The notes beneath the pieces were generated by a model. The model did not search any database. It was not told the DNA's origin and worked only from the letters and a program-made list of their open reading frames with translations. Positions 1-7,108 of a stretch of 8,567 nt of DNA are shown in pieces (the stretch's first letter is position 1; every line of letters starts with the position of its first letter). Made by a program: the position numbers and the translations under genes. This DNA is from an uncultured Christensenellaceae bacterium (GTDB lineage: Bacteria > Bacillota > Clostridia > Christensenellales > Christensenellaceae): positions 1-8,567 of the forward strand of contig CAKSBK010000028.1 in assembly GCA_934438035.1 (NCBI GenBank). Direction: 5' to 3'.

Positions 1-151
1 GATTTTGGTTTTTTCCTATAATAACGGCATTTTTATTTATATAGAAATAAAGCGCCATGTCGTCTTTACCGAGGGTATCCAAAAGCCATTCGTCAACCGC
101 AAGGTTTCTATGTCCCTCGCCGGAAGGGGAAACATAAAACAGTGTCTTCAT
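1..151 (-). CDS. Lipoate-protein ligase-like protein, N-terminal part (cut by left edge)
   Basis: The reverse strand reads ATG at 151-149 and stays open to the window edge, giving 50 residues. The N-terminus has the look of the LplA/BPL-LPL family: an opening beta strand (TLFYVSPSGEGH), then a helix with NLAVDEWLL (residues 16-24, compare NLALEEYLL in LplA), then LYFYINKNAVIIGKNQN (34-50), matching the conserved strand with the [IV][IV]GxNQN signature near the lipoyl-AMP site. Enzymes of this family attach lipoate to lysines of 2-oxoacid dehydrogenase E2 subunits or GcvH, using ATP, in the cytoplasm. A good ribosome binding site (AAGGAG, 159-164) sits 7 nt before the ATG and fixes the start. 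It lies downstream of addA on the same strand, about 100 bp away, but has its own promoter. Octanoyl transferase (LipM-like) or biotin ligase relatives share parts of this fold, so the exact substrate is open; the catalytic lysine region is outside the window. Confidence 0.8.
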   Translation of the reverse strand, partial: MKTLFYVSPSGEGHRNLAVDEWLLDTLGKDDMALYFYINKNAVIIGKNQN

Positions 152-189
152 AATTTTTCTCCTTATAATTTTAAAACGCTCATTTTGTC

Positions 190-218
190 ATTATAGCATA
201 CCGCACCTATACAATAAA
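190..218 (-). promoter_or_regulatory. Extended -10 promoter for the lipoate ligase gene
   Basis: On the reverse strand a perfect TATAAT lies at 195-190, preceded by TGC (198-196), which makes an extended -10 element. A poor -35 (TTTATT, 218-213) sits 17 nt upstream. The -10 ends 38 nt before the ATG, leaving a leader of about 30 nt that carries the AAGGAG site. No hairpin followed by a T-run is visible between the addA stop and this promoter, so read-through from addA is also possible. Confidence 0.6.
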
Positions 219-252
219 GCAGCGCCGCCGTCTTTTAAAAAAATTTTACATC

Positions 253-3200
253 TCATTTAAGCGAAACTTCCTCGCCTCTCGCCAAAAAGCAAAGCACGCA
301 TTCTTTCACCCTGCATTTCTTTATTTTCTCAAGCGCACGCCTGTAATAATCCATCTGCTTTTTATAATGATCGCAAAGCTCCTCGGTCGTTCCCTTAGTG
401 TTCGTCTTGTAATCTATTATCACATAACCGTCGTCCTCTTTTATAACGACGTCCATTATACCCTGAATTACGACGATATCCTCGGAATCATAGCCCATCT
501 CTTGCGCTTTAACCGCCAGACAGAAGGGCAGCTCCTTATAAATCTCAGGCGAGCGGGCTATTCTTTTTGCAGTATTTGAAGATAAAAACCTTTCAAGCTT
601 TTCGGAAAAGCTCATTACTCTTTCGCACTCTTCTTTCGTTAAAAAGCCGCCCTCTAAAAGAAGCCTTGCGGTTTGGCTTACGCTTCGCTTCTCTTTATAA
701 TCGTAATGCTGCAGAAAGCCGTGAATAAGCGTTCCGAAATCCGCCCCCGAGGTCTGCTCCTCGTCATATTTTTTCTCAAATACGCTTGCCTGCTTTTTAA
801 CGTCATAATCGTCAAGAAGCGAGCTTACGCCCATTTTAACGGGCACCTTTTTCACGTCGGGAATAATGATGTTAAACTCCTCTTCCCCTTTTTCTTGTAA
901 AACGACGTCGTTTAAAGGCAGCCTTTCGCTTAAGGGCTGCGGGCTTACTCTTCTATTTTCGTTTATCTCCTCAAAAAATGGCATTATTATCTTTTCATAG
1001 CTTAAAGCATACCTCGGACAGACGTATTTTGTTTTTGCGCCCTCCGCCCTTTCGGAGGTGAATATCAGCTTTTTTTCCGCCCTCGTCATGGCTACATAGA
1101 GCACCCTAAGCTCTTCCGAAAGCGCATTTTTCCTCAATATGTCCTTTAAGAGCACACCGCAGACGCTCTTTTTTCTCGTAAGCTCTTGCACGTCAAAAAT
1201 ATCGGAAGCAACGCCGTAAGCCGCGCTTTTAAGAATGGTTTCGTTTGAATCGCTGCGATTCAGCATATTATCAAGCTCTGATAAAAACACCACGGGAAAC
1301 TGCAAGCCCTTTGAAGCGTGTATCGTCATTATTTTAACCGCTCCGTCCGGAAGCTCTCCTCCCGTTTCGCAATAAAAACCCGTTTCCTCCTTTAAGCGCA
1401 AAAGCGTTTTTAAAAGCTCGCTTAAGCTTGACCCGGAGGCATAAGAAAGCGCCGTGTCAAAAAACCTTGAAAACATCTGAGCGCGTTCTTCTCCGCCGGG
1501 AAGCGCGGGCAGAAGCTTATATAGCCCCGTCTCTTCCTTTAAGCGTATCAAAAACTCATCCGCAGGAAGAGCGCCGGCAAGCAGCCTTAAGCGGTCAAGC
1601 TTAACAAAAAAGCGCTCTATTCTTCCCTTAAGCGGTTCTTTATCATAGCTTTTTAAAGCTTCCATAAAGCTGACGCCCTTGTTGTTTGCGCGTATTTCGG
1701 CAAGGTCTTCCTCCGTAAAGCCTTCGCAAAAGGACCTCATTACAGAGATAAGCGGAATTTCGTCCGCTTCGCTGTCGATAAGCTTAATATACGATATAAA
1801 TAGCTCCGTTTCCGGCGGCTCCGAGACGTTGTCCTGAAAATTTGCGGGAATCCCCGCGCGCCTTAACTCCTCACAAATAACGTTTCCCCTCTTCTTCTTT
1901 CTTAGAAGCACGGCAAAATCCCCGTAAGAAAAATTCTCCTCTTTAACGAGCCTTTTTATTTCTTCCGCAATAACCTTTGCCTCGAAAACCGCCGCAGGCA
2001 AAGAGCCGTCCTTTACCGCCGTAATATATCTGACGTTTCCCTTAAGGTCTTCTCTTTTTGCGTTAAGCACCTCTCCGCCGGTATAATCGACTCCCCCCAG
2101 CTCTTTTGTCATGAGCTTTCCCATAACGCGGTTAACTTCGCTTAGTATTTCCGGGGCGCTTCTGAAATTGTCGTTCATATATACGACTTCTCCGCCGTTT
2201 TCTTTTATTTTTCCGGCTTTTTCTTTGAAAACCTGCGGATCTGCAAGCCTGAAGCTGTATATGGACTGTTTTACGTCGCCAACGATAAACCTCGAGCCCT
2301 TTTTGCATACCCTTTCAATAAGCGCGTCCTGTATGCTGTTTGTATCCTGATATTCGTCAACAAAAACGTAATCGTACTTGTTTTTATATACTTCCGCTAT
2401 TTCGTCGTCCAGAAGGAGCCTATAGGCGGTGTGTATAAGGTCGTCAAAATCAAGCACCCCTCTTTGCTCCTTTAAAGCCGTGTATATTTCGCAAAAGCGC
2501 TTTAAATAGACGTACATTGCGCCCGAAAGTCTCTTTATATATTCCTTTTCTTTTAAAAGCGCTCCTTTATCTTCATTGCACAAAAGCTCCGAAAGCTCAA
2601 TAAGCTCGGGAACGCACTTCGTCTTTATAATATCGGTATATTCGCCGTAAACCGCCGAAAGCTCCTTTGATTTTGCGCCCCTCCTCGGCGGAACCTTAAA
2701 CTCCTTAAGTAAAGCGTAAAGCTCTCTAATTCCTTTTTCATTATAAGTCCGCTTAAGATTTTTTATGGACTCGCATAATTTTTCGCATCCCGAATAAAGA
2801 GCCGAAAGCTCCTCGTATTTTGTAACGAGCGCTTTGCAGCCGTACGACGTCTCTTCCATTATGTTAAGCCGCTCTTTTATATATTCGTCTGCGTACCCGT
2901 AAAGCTTTTCGGTCCTTTTTTCCTCCAAAAGCCATTCAATTCCCTCGGGAAGCGAGCGGGAAAGCTCGTATATGCCTATCGCCGCCTCCATAAGCGGCTT
3001 ATCGTCTCTTTTTCCGTATCTTTCGGAAAGCCATATTATATCTTCGTTCTCCTCGTCGTAAAGCGAAAAAAGAGCCCGGTTAAGCGCCTCCTCTTTAAGC
3101 TTTTTTGAAAGAGCACCCGCAGCCGTTTTCCAATCCGCCTTAAGTCCCGCCTGCAGAAAATTATCGCTTATAACCTGCGTGCAAAAAGAATGTATTGTGC

Positions 3201-3483
3201 CTATCATGGCGCTTCCCGTAAGCTCCGCCTGGCGCATAAGCCGGGGGTCGGAATTTTTCGCGGCGGCGTCGCACAGCCTTGAATAAATTCTTCCTCTAAG
3301 CTCCCCCGCCGCCATTCGCGTATATGTGCAGATAAGCATTTTTCTTATATCCGCTCCCTCGGAAATAAGGCTTTCCACCCTGCTTGCAAGAACGGTGGTT
3401 TTTCCCGAGCCCGCCGCGGCGGAAATTAAAATATCCTTATTTCTTAGCTCGACAGCTCTCTTTTGTTTTTCCGTAAAGCCCAT
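253..3483 (-). CDS. addA: AddA (RexA) helicase-nuclease subunit
   Basis: A 1076-residue superfamily 1A helicase fused to a C-terminal RecB-family nuclease. It is the motor of the AddAB enzyme, which unwinds and resects double-strand ends up to a Chi site and prepares the 3' tail for RecA. The helicase motifs are complete and in order: Q-motif FTEKQKRAV (3-11), Walker A AAAGSGKT (22-29), Ia TYTRMAAGELR (53-63), GTIHSF (95-100), II VDEYQDTN (375-382), III VGDVKQSIYSFR (401-412), IV MNDNFRS (436-442), V KIMTIHASKGLQFP (717-730), VI LRVLYVAMTRAEKKL (792-806). The nuclease domain shows H921 in GTLIHGFL, D1011 in GIMD, DYKT (1024-1027) and QxxxY (Q1043, Y1047), a full active-site set. It is shorter than B. 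subtilis AddA (about 1230 residues) but lacks no core motif. The ATG overlaps the addB stop by one base and has GGAGG 7 nt upstream, so translation is probably coupled. Confidence 0.97.
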   Translation of the reverse strand: MGFTEKQKRAVELRNKDILISAAAGSGKTTVLASRVESLISEGADIRKMLICTYTRMAAGELRGRIYSRLCDAAAKNSDPRLMRQAELTGSAMIGTIHSFCTQVISDNFLQAGLKADWKTAAGALSKKLKEEALNRALFSLYDEENEDIIWLSERYGKRDDKPLMEAAIGIYELSRSLPEGIEWLLEEKRTEKLYGYADEYIKERLNIMEETSYGCKALVTKYEELSALYSGCEKLCESIKNLKRTYNEKGIRELYALLKEFKVPPRRGAKSKELSAVYGEYTDIIKTKCVPELIELSELLCNEDKGALLKEKEYIKRLSGAMYVYLKRFCEIYTALKEQRGVLDFDDLIHTAYRLLLDDEIAEVYKNKYDYVFVDEYQDTNSIQDALIERVCKKGSRFIVGDVKQSIYSFRLADPQVFKEKAGKIKENGGEVVYMNDNFRSAPEILSEVNRVMGKLMTKELGGVDYTGGEVLNAKREDLKGNVRYITAVKDGSLPAAVFEAKVIAEEIKRLVKEENFSYGDFAVLLRKKKRGNVICEELRRAGIPANFQDNVSEPPETELFISYIKLIDSEADEIPLISVMRSFCEGFTEEDLAEIRANNKGVSFMEALKSYDKEPLKGRIERFFVKLDRLRLLAGALPADEFLIRLKEETGLYKLLPALPGGEERAQMFSRFFDTALSYASGSSLSELLKTLLRLKEETGFYCETGGELPDGAVKIMTIHASKGLQFPVVFLSELDNMLNRSDSNETILKSAAYGVASDIFDVQELTRKKSVCGVLLKDILRKNALSEELRVLYVAMTRAEKKLIFTSERAEGAKTKYVCPRYALSYEKIIMPFFEEINENRRVSPQPLSERLPLNDVVLQEKGEEEFNIIIPDVKKVPVKMGVSSLLDDYDVKKQASVFEKKYDEEQTSGADFGTLIHGFLQHYDYKEKRSVSQTARLLLEGGFLTKEECERVMSFSEKLERFLSSNTAKRIARSPEIYKELPFCLAVKAQEMGYDSEDIVVIQGIMDVVIKEDDGYVIIDYKTNTKGTTEELCDHYKKQMDYYRRALEKIKKCRVKECVLCFLARGEEVSLK

Positions 3484-3495
3484 TATTTTTCCTCC
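3481..3495 (-). promoter_or_regulatory. addB-addA translational coupling site (TAATG with internal SD)
   Basis: The addA ribosome binding site GGAGG (3495-3491) lies inside the last codons of addB. It is followed by a 7-nt spacer and TAATG, in which the addB stop TAA (3485-3483) and the addA start ATG (3483-3481) share one base. This arrangement suggests that ribosomes finishing addB reinitiate on addA, keeping the two subunits in step. Confidence 0.8.
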
Positions 3496-6400
3496 GTCAG
3501 CCTGTCAATTCCGTCAACCGCATTTAACCGCCTTATCGTGTTTCCCGAATAACCTTCGTCAAATCTGCATATGGGGTAATAATCGCACATCTCGCAATAA
3601 AGCCTGCCTGAGATTTCAGTAGGCGAAATATCTATTTTTCCCGAGAATATCTCTTTAACGGACGAGGCTATAAGCCTGCGCACGTAATTCATAAGCACCT
3701 CTATATCCGCCTTCTCGTAAAGCCCGGTTCTGCTTTTAAAGCTTTTATCCATGCTTATGAGCGTGCCTTTTTCGTCCGTTGCGTCAAAAAGCAGCACTGC
3801 GTCCTTATCGTCAAGCATAAAGCCCTTCATTCTCATATCCTTAAAGCGCTCTTCCGAAGAATATTTTGAAAAGGGCAAATCTATATGAAAGTAAAAGCCG
3901 CCGACGGGTATGCTCCCCTCGTATATTTTAAGCGCCGCCATAAGATACACCACAAGCTGTATGCTTACCCCGTAAAACACCTCGGATAGGCTGTAATCAC
4001 GGTCTCCCGTTTTATAATCCACCACTCTTAAAAAGTGCTCTCCCTTTTCGTTTACCGCAATATCTACTCTGTCTATTTTTCCCGTGAGGTTTATATCCGC
4101 CCCGTCGGTATTTATTTTAAGCTCTCCTCTGTTTCCGAAAACAATCTCCGTTCCCGCAGTATGCGCATGCGTTCCGGAAAGCTGTTTTTTTATTGCCTTC
4201 GCCGCAAAATCCACTTCGTCCTTAAGGCGCTTTTCAACTCTTTTTGCAAGCCTTGAAGAGTGAAAATAGCCGTCGTTATGTTCCCTTCCTATTTCCTCCG
4301 CCTTTTTTTCAACTATTCTTTTAAGCTCCTCGTCTTCCGCATCGGAAAAATCCTTTCCGTTTAAAGAAAGCTCCTTTGAAACGCCGTCCAAAAGCTCGTG
4401 AACATAAGTTCCCCTGTTAAGAGCGTCCTCCTCAAGCTCCTCTCTCTTTTGCGGAGAAAGGGCGTATTTTATAAAGTGGCTGTACGGGCATTTGTTAAAC
4501 TGCTCTATTCTCGAAGCGCTGCTTTTAAGCTCGTTTCCGTATATCTCAAAAAGCGTCTCTTTTTTAGGCCTTACGGGAGTATTGGTATATTTTGCGGCGT
4601 TAAACAGTATTTCCGCCGTCTTTTTACCGTCGGGTAGCCTGTAAAGCGAGGCTAAATCGCAAAACTGCGTTCCTATACCGTCTTCGTTAGCTCTTATTTC
4701 CTTTGCCGCTCCTTTTATCGCCGCCTCTTTTGAATACTTCTTTTCTTTTGCGGCGTCTTTAATATTAAGCGGAGTAAATATCCTCCTAAGCCTGTCGATT
4801 ATGACGGAGGGCTGTCCGTCTTTTTCGTTATAGGTTATTATGAGCTTCTTTGCGCAGCATAGCGCGCGGCGAATGTAAAGCCGCTCGTCGTCCGCTAAAG
4901 AAAGTCCGGGGAAAAACGTCTTTTCGTTTAAGTATATAAGCTCGTCCTCCGTAAAAATGCCCCCGGGCGGAGAAGCGGGCAAGCTGCCGTCGTTTGCGCC
5001 GTATATAAAAGCAATCTCTTTTTGCGAAACTATTGAATGACTTATATCCGCCAAAAGCACCTCCTGCGTGCATGGGGGAACCACCGCAATTTCGCAGGAT
5101 GAAAACGCGCCGCTTAATACGGAATATATAAGCGATACGTCCATTTCCTCGCTCATATCCGCCGTCCTTTTTAATATATCGCAGGTTTTTGCGTATACCT
5201 GAGATAAAAACCTCTGTTCCTTTTCATAGCCCTCTGAAGCGAGCCTTTCTCCCTCGTCATTGAGCTTTTCCTCTATATCCGAATTTTTAAGATACTCCAA
5301 AAATGCGTTAAGAGCGTCCTTCGCAGTCAAGCCCTCTCTTTTAAGAAGCTCCGCCGGGTAAAACGCACGCTTTCTCAAAGCCTCCGCATTTTCGTCAGAA
5401 AACGGCAAAAAGAGCTTTTTTCCCCTTATCCCCTTTTTTGATATGTATGATAAAAGCTCGTCCGTCTCATTAAAGTCAAGTATTATTCTCGTCTTTAGAT
5501 ATTCCTCCGAGTCGCCTAAAAACCAGCCTCCCTCCGAAACGGCTTTAAACGCATAAAGCACGAACCTTGAAAGCCTGTGCTCCGAAAGTTTTCTTTTCTC
5601 CTCGGCGTAAAAGGGAATGTTCGCTCCCAAAAGCGCTTCTTTAAGCCTTTTAGGCGCGGCGGAGGCTCCGAGCACCGTCATATCTTTAAACGCCGTGCCG
5701 GAGGCATACTCTTTTAATATGCGGTTTACCGTAAAAGCGGCTTCCTCTTCGGGATCTCTCGCACTGTAAACCGAAACCGCTTCCGACTCCAAAGGCATCG
5801 CCTTTTTAATCCCGCCGTAAAGAGCGTCTTCAAGGTAGCTGATCTCTTTCGGGTAATCCTCCGCATTGTCTTTAAGAACGGTCATCTTTGCCGTTGCCTT
5901 TGCCATTGCACAGACGTCCTTAAGCTTTATAAGCGCCGCATTTTGGTTTTTAAAAACGTCATCCTGCGGATCCGCCTCAATAAGCAGGCTTATTTCGCAT
6001 TTCGCTTCTATAAGCTTCATTATTGTGTAAAGCTTGTTCTTTGAAAAAAGGTCGAAGCCGTATATTATAACCCTCGCCCCCGCAATAAAGCTTAAAGGTA
6101 TTTTATCGGAAGCAAACCTCTCCGCCTGCGCCGAGCTTAGCTTATCGCCTCTCAATTTTTCCGTCGCTTCATATATAAGCGCAATATCCGAAAGCTTTGC
6201 TTCAAGAGCGCCCGTGCTGCTTCTTGCAAGCTCCCGCGCGTCCTTCGGGGTTATCATTTCCCGGCTTAAAGCCGCTATCTGCTTAGCCAGGCGGCTGTGT
6301 ATAAGCTCGTCTCTTTTTGAAGAAAAAAGCTTGAGCTCCTGCTCGTGCTCGCTTATCGCCCTTTTTGTCAATATCTCCTCGCTTACCGAGTCCGTCCTTA

Positions 6401-6632
6401 AAACGGCTTCTCCGCCCTGCCTTTCTAAAAGAAGCGAATAGAGCTTTTCAAAGCTCATTACTTCAAGATCGCAAAAGCCGCCGAACCTCTCGGCAATTTT
6501 CTTCTCCGTCATAAAGCTTGCCTGCGAGGGCACTATAACCGCCGTATAGCTTTCCTTTAAAAGCGCCTCTCCTATAAGCATAAGAGCGTGCCTTTCAAGT
6601 CTTTTTAAATATCTGCTTATAATTATCTCCAC
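3483..6632 (-). CDS. addB: AddB (RexB) nuclease subunit with Fe-S cluster motif
   Basis: A 1049-residue AddB-type subunit of the AddAB end-processing enzyme; B. subtilis AddB is about 1166 residues. The C-terminal half gives the identification. SxSRIEQFNKCPYSHF (705-720) carries C715, and the tail LYCEMCDYYPIC carries C1013, C1016 and C1022, the four cysteines of the family's 4Fe-4S staple. Between them the nuclease residues are H745 in GTYVHELL, D854 in GKID, DYKT (872-875) and QxxxY (Q892, Y896). The middle has the inactive helicase-like fold, for example IAFIYGANDGSLPASPPGG (540-558). The N-terminus has no Walker A: where relatives have GxxGxGK[ST], this one reads SRYLKRLERHALMLIGE (6-22). 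The start is GTG with AAAAGGAGG (6648-6640) upstream, and an in-frame TAA at 6653-6651 rules out a longer N-terminus. First gene of the addB-addA operon; B. subtilis has the same order. Confidence 0.95.
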   Translation of the reverse strand: MEIIISRYLKRLERHALMLIGEALLKESYTAVIVPSQASFMTEKKIAERFGGFCDLEVMSFEKLYSLLLERQGGEAVLRTDSVSEEILTKRAISEHEQELKLFSSKRDELIHSRLAKQIAALSREMITPKDARELARSSTGALEAKLSDIALIYEATEKLRGDKLSSAQAERFASDKIPLSFIAGARVIIYGFDLFSKNKLYTIMKLIEAKCEISLLIEADPQDDVFKNQNAALIKLKDVCAMAKATAKMTVLKDNAEDYPKEISYLEDALYGGIKKAMPLESEAVSVYSARDPEEEAAFTVNRILKEYASGTAFKDMTVLGASAAPKRLKEALLGANIPFYAEEKRKLSEHRLSRFVLYAFKAVSEGGWFLGDSEEYLKTRIILDFNETDELLSYISKKGIRGKKLFLPFSDENAEALRKRAFYPAELLKREGLTAKDALNAFLEYLKNSDIEEKLNDEGERLASEGYEKEQRFLSQVYAKTCDILKRTADMSEEMDVSLIYSVLSGAFSSCEIAVVPPCTQEVLLADISHSIVSQKEIAFIYGANDGSLPASPPGGIFTEDELIYLNEKTFFPGLSLADDERLYIRRALCCAKKLIITYNEKDGQPSVIIDRLRRIFTPLNIKDAAKEKKYSKEAAIKGAAKEIRANEDGIGTQFCDLASLYRLPDGKKTAEILFNAAKYTNTPVRPKKETLFEIYGNELKSSASRIEQFNKCPYSHFIKYALSPQKREELEEDALNRGTYVHELLDGVSKELSLNGKDFSDAEDEELKRIVEKKAEEIGREHNDGYFHSSRLAKRVEKRLKDEVDFAAKAIKKQLSGTHAHTAGTEIVFGNRGELKINTDGADINLTGKIDRVDIAVNEKGEHFLRVVDYKTGDRDYSLSEVFYGVSIQLVVYLMAALKIYEGSIPVGGFYFHIDLPFSKYSSEERFKDMRMKGFMLDDKDAVLLFDATDEKGTLISMDKSFKSRTGLYEKADIEVLMNYVRRLIASSVKEIFSGKIDISPTEISGRLYCEMCDYYPICRFDEGYSGNTIRRLNAVDGIDRLTEEK

Positions 6633-6664
6633 ACGCCGCCCTCCTTTTAATTATATGATAGCAT
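6633..6664 (-). promoter_or_regulatory. addB promoter candidate and ribosome binding site
   Basis: On the reverse strand TATGCTATCATATAAT runs just before addB. TATCAT (6660-6655), preceded by TGC, is an extended -10 element resembling the one in front of the lipoate ligase gene. The overlapping TATAAT (6655-6650) would place the transcript start inside the ribosome binding site, so it is less likely to serve translation. I see no good -35 element 16-18 nt upstream. The ribosome binding site AAAAGGAGG is strong, and the leader would be only about 15-20 nt. The previous gene ends in a terminator, so the operon needs a start here. Confidence 0.5.
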
Positions 6665-6686
6665 ATCGGCAGCACCATAAACAGTA

Positions 6687-6712
6687 CAAAAAAGGCGCAG
6701 TTCTCCTGCGCC
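6687..6712 (-). terminator. Rho-independent terminator of the 77-residue gene
   Basis: Read on the reverse strand, GGCGCAG (6712-6706) and CTGCGCC (6700-6694) form a perfect 7-bp GC-rich stem with a 5-nt GAGAA loop, followed directly by TTTTTT (6693-6688). It lies about 30 nt after the stop codon of the 6742-6975 gene and about 55 nt before the addB start. It therefore separates the small gene from the addBA operon. Confidence 0.9.
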
Positions 6713-6741
6713 TCGTCCCAAATTCTTTTTTAATATTTTCA

Positions 6742-6975
6742 TTACTCGAAAACGAGATATTTTTTTATAATTTCTAAATCCTTCATATCGGATATCCGCA
6801 AATCACCCGCTTCAATTATTCCTTCGTCAATTATTTGCGTAAGCGCGATATACTGGCAAAGCTTGCTTTTAAGATTAAGCACGTCTCCCTCGGGAGTATG
6901 CAGCTCAACGCTGCCCTTACACTCTAAAACCTTCTCAAAAAATTCAGCAGGATCAACAATCTGTTTTATTATCAT
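6742..6975 (-). CDS. Small acidic protein of unknown function, 77 residues
   Basis: It looks like a real gene. It has a consensus promoter (TTACAA-17-TATAAT), a strong ribosome binding site AAAAGGAG (6990-6983) 7 nt before the ATG, and its own intrinsic terminator. The protein is soluble, with no membrane segment, signal peptide or cysteine-pair motif. The N-terminal part predicts as helix (PAEFFEKVLECKG, 9-21), then a strand pair with a turn (SVELHTPEGDVLNLKSK, 22-38), then a helix (LCQYIALTQII, 39-49), and an acidic C-terminal helix. I do not recognise a named domain with confidence. The LNLKSKLCQYIAL stretch resembles, from memory, a family of short proteins of about 75-80 residues in Clostridia that has no established function. 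It is transcribed divergently from the phosphoglycosyl transferase gene. There is no clear helix-turn-helix, so I do not call it a regulator. Confidence 0.8.
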   Translation of the reverse strand: MIIKQIVDPAEFFEKVLECKGSVELHTPEGDVLNLKSKLCQYIALTQIIDEGIIEAGDLRISDMKDLEIIKKYLVFE

Positions 6976-7009
6976 TTTCCCTCTCCTTTTGTTTTAGATG
7001 TTACGTCTT

Positions 7010-7038
7010 ATTATAACCTTTTTCTCCTCTTTTTGTAA
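7010..7038 (-). promoter_or_regulatory. Sigma-A promoter of the 77-residue gene
   Basis: On the reverse strand TTACAA (7038-7033) and TATAAT (7015-7010) are separated by exactly 17 nt. The -10 is perfect and the -35 matches consensus at four of six bases. The expected transcript start is near 7003, leaving a leader of roughly 28 nt with the ribosome binding site at 6990-6983. Confidence 0.8.
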
Positions 7039-7052
7039 ATAAATATTTATTT
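7037..7052. repeat. 16-bp perfect palindrome between divergent -35 boxes, possible operator
   Basis: AAATAAATATTTATTT is a perfect palindrome centred at 7044.5. It touches the -35 box of the leftward promoter (7033-7038) and reaches the first base of the rightward -35 box (7052-7057). It is flanked by TTTTGT (7031-7036) and its complement ACAAAA (7055-7060), offset by two extra bases on the right. A dimeric protein bound here would block both promoters. The whole element is AT-rich, so curvature or chance are alternatives. Confidence 0.45.
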
Positions 7053-7080
7053 TGACAAAAAAACATAAAAACTATATAAT
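7052..7080 (+). promoter_or_regulatory. Perfect-consensus sigma-A promoter of the transferase gene
   Basis: TTGACA (7052-7057) and TATAAT (7075-7080) are separated by exactly 17 nt, a full match to the housekeeping consensus. The expected transcript start is near 7087, about 22 nt before the ATG at 7109. The TTG that opens the longest reading frame lies inside this -35 box and cannot be the translation start. Confidence 0.92.
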
Positions 7081-7108
7081 GATTTTATCTATGATATCGG
7101 AGAGAAAT

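Noticed and set aside
5..196. 63-residue plus-strand frame at the left edge
   Set aside because: It is the complement of the lipoate ligase start and its promoter region; the minus-strand frame matches a known family and has a ribosome binding site.
4828..5073. 81-residue minus-strand frame overlapping addB in another frame
   Set aside because: It is an out-of-frame shadow of addB, with no start signals and a low-complexity basic product.
6034..6441. 135-residue plus-strand open frame inside addB
   Set aside because: It is antisense to well-conserved addB sequence, has no ribosome binding site or recognisable domain, and its serine/leucine-rich composition is what the complement of Lys/Glu/Ala-rich AddB codons produces.
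253..6632. Possible Chi sites within addBA
   Set aside because: The Chi sequence recognised by this organism's AddAB is unknown, and the frequent AAGC-type words seen here are explained by codon use in the two large genes.
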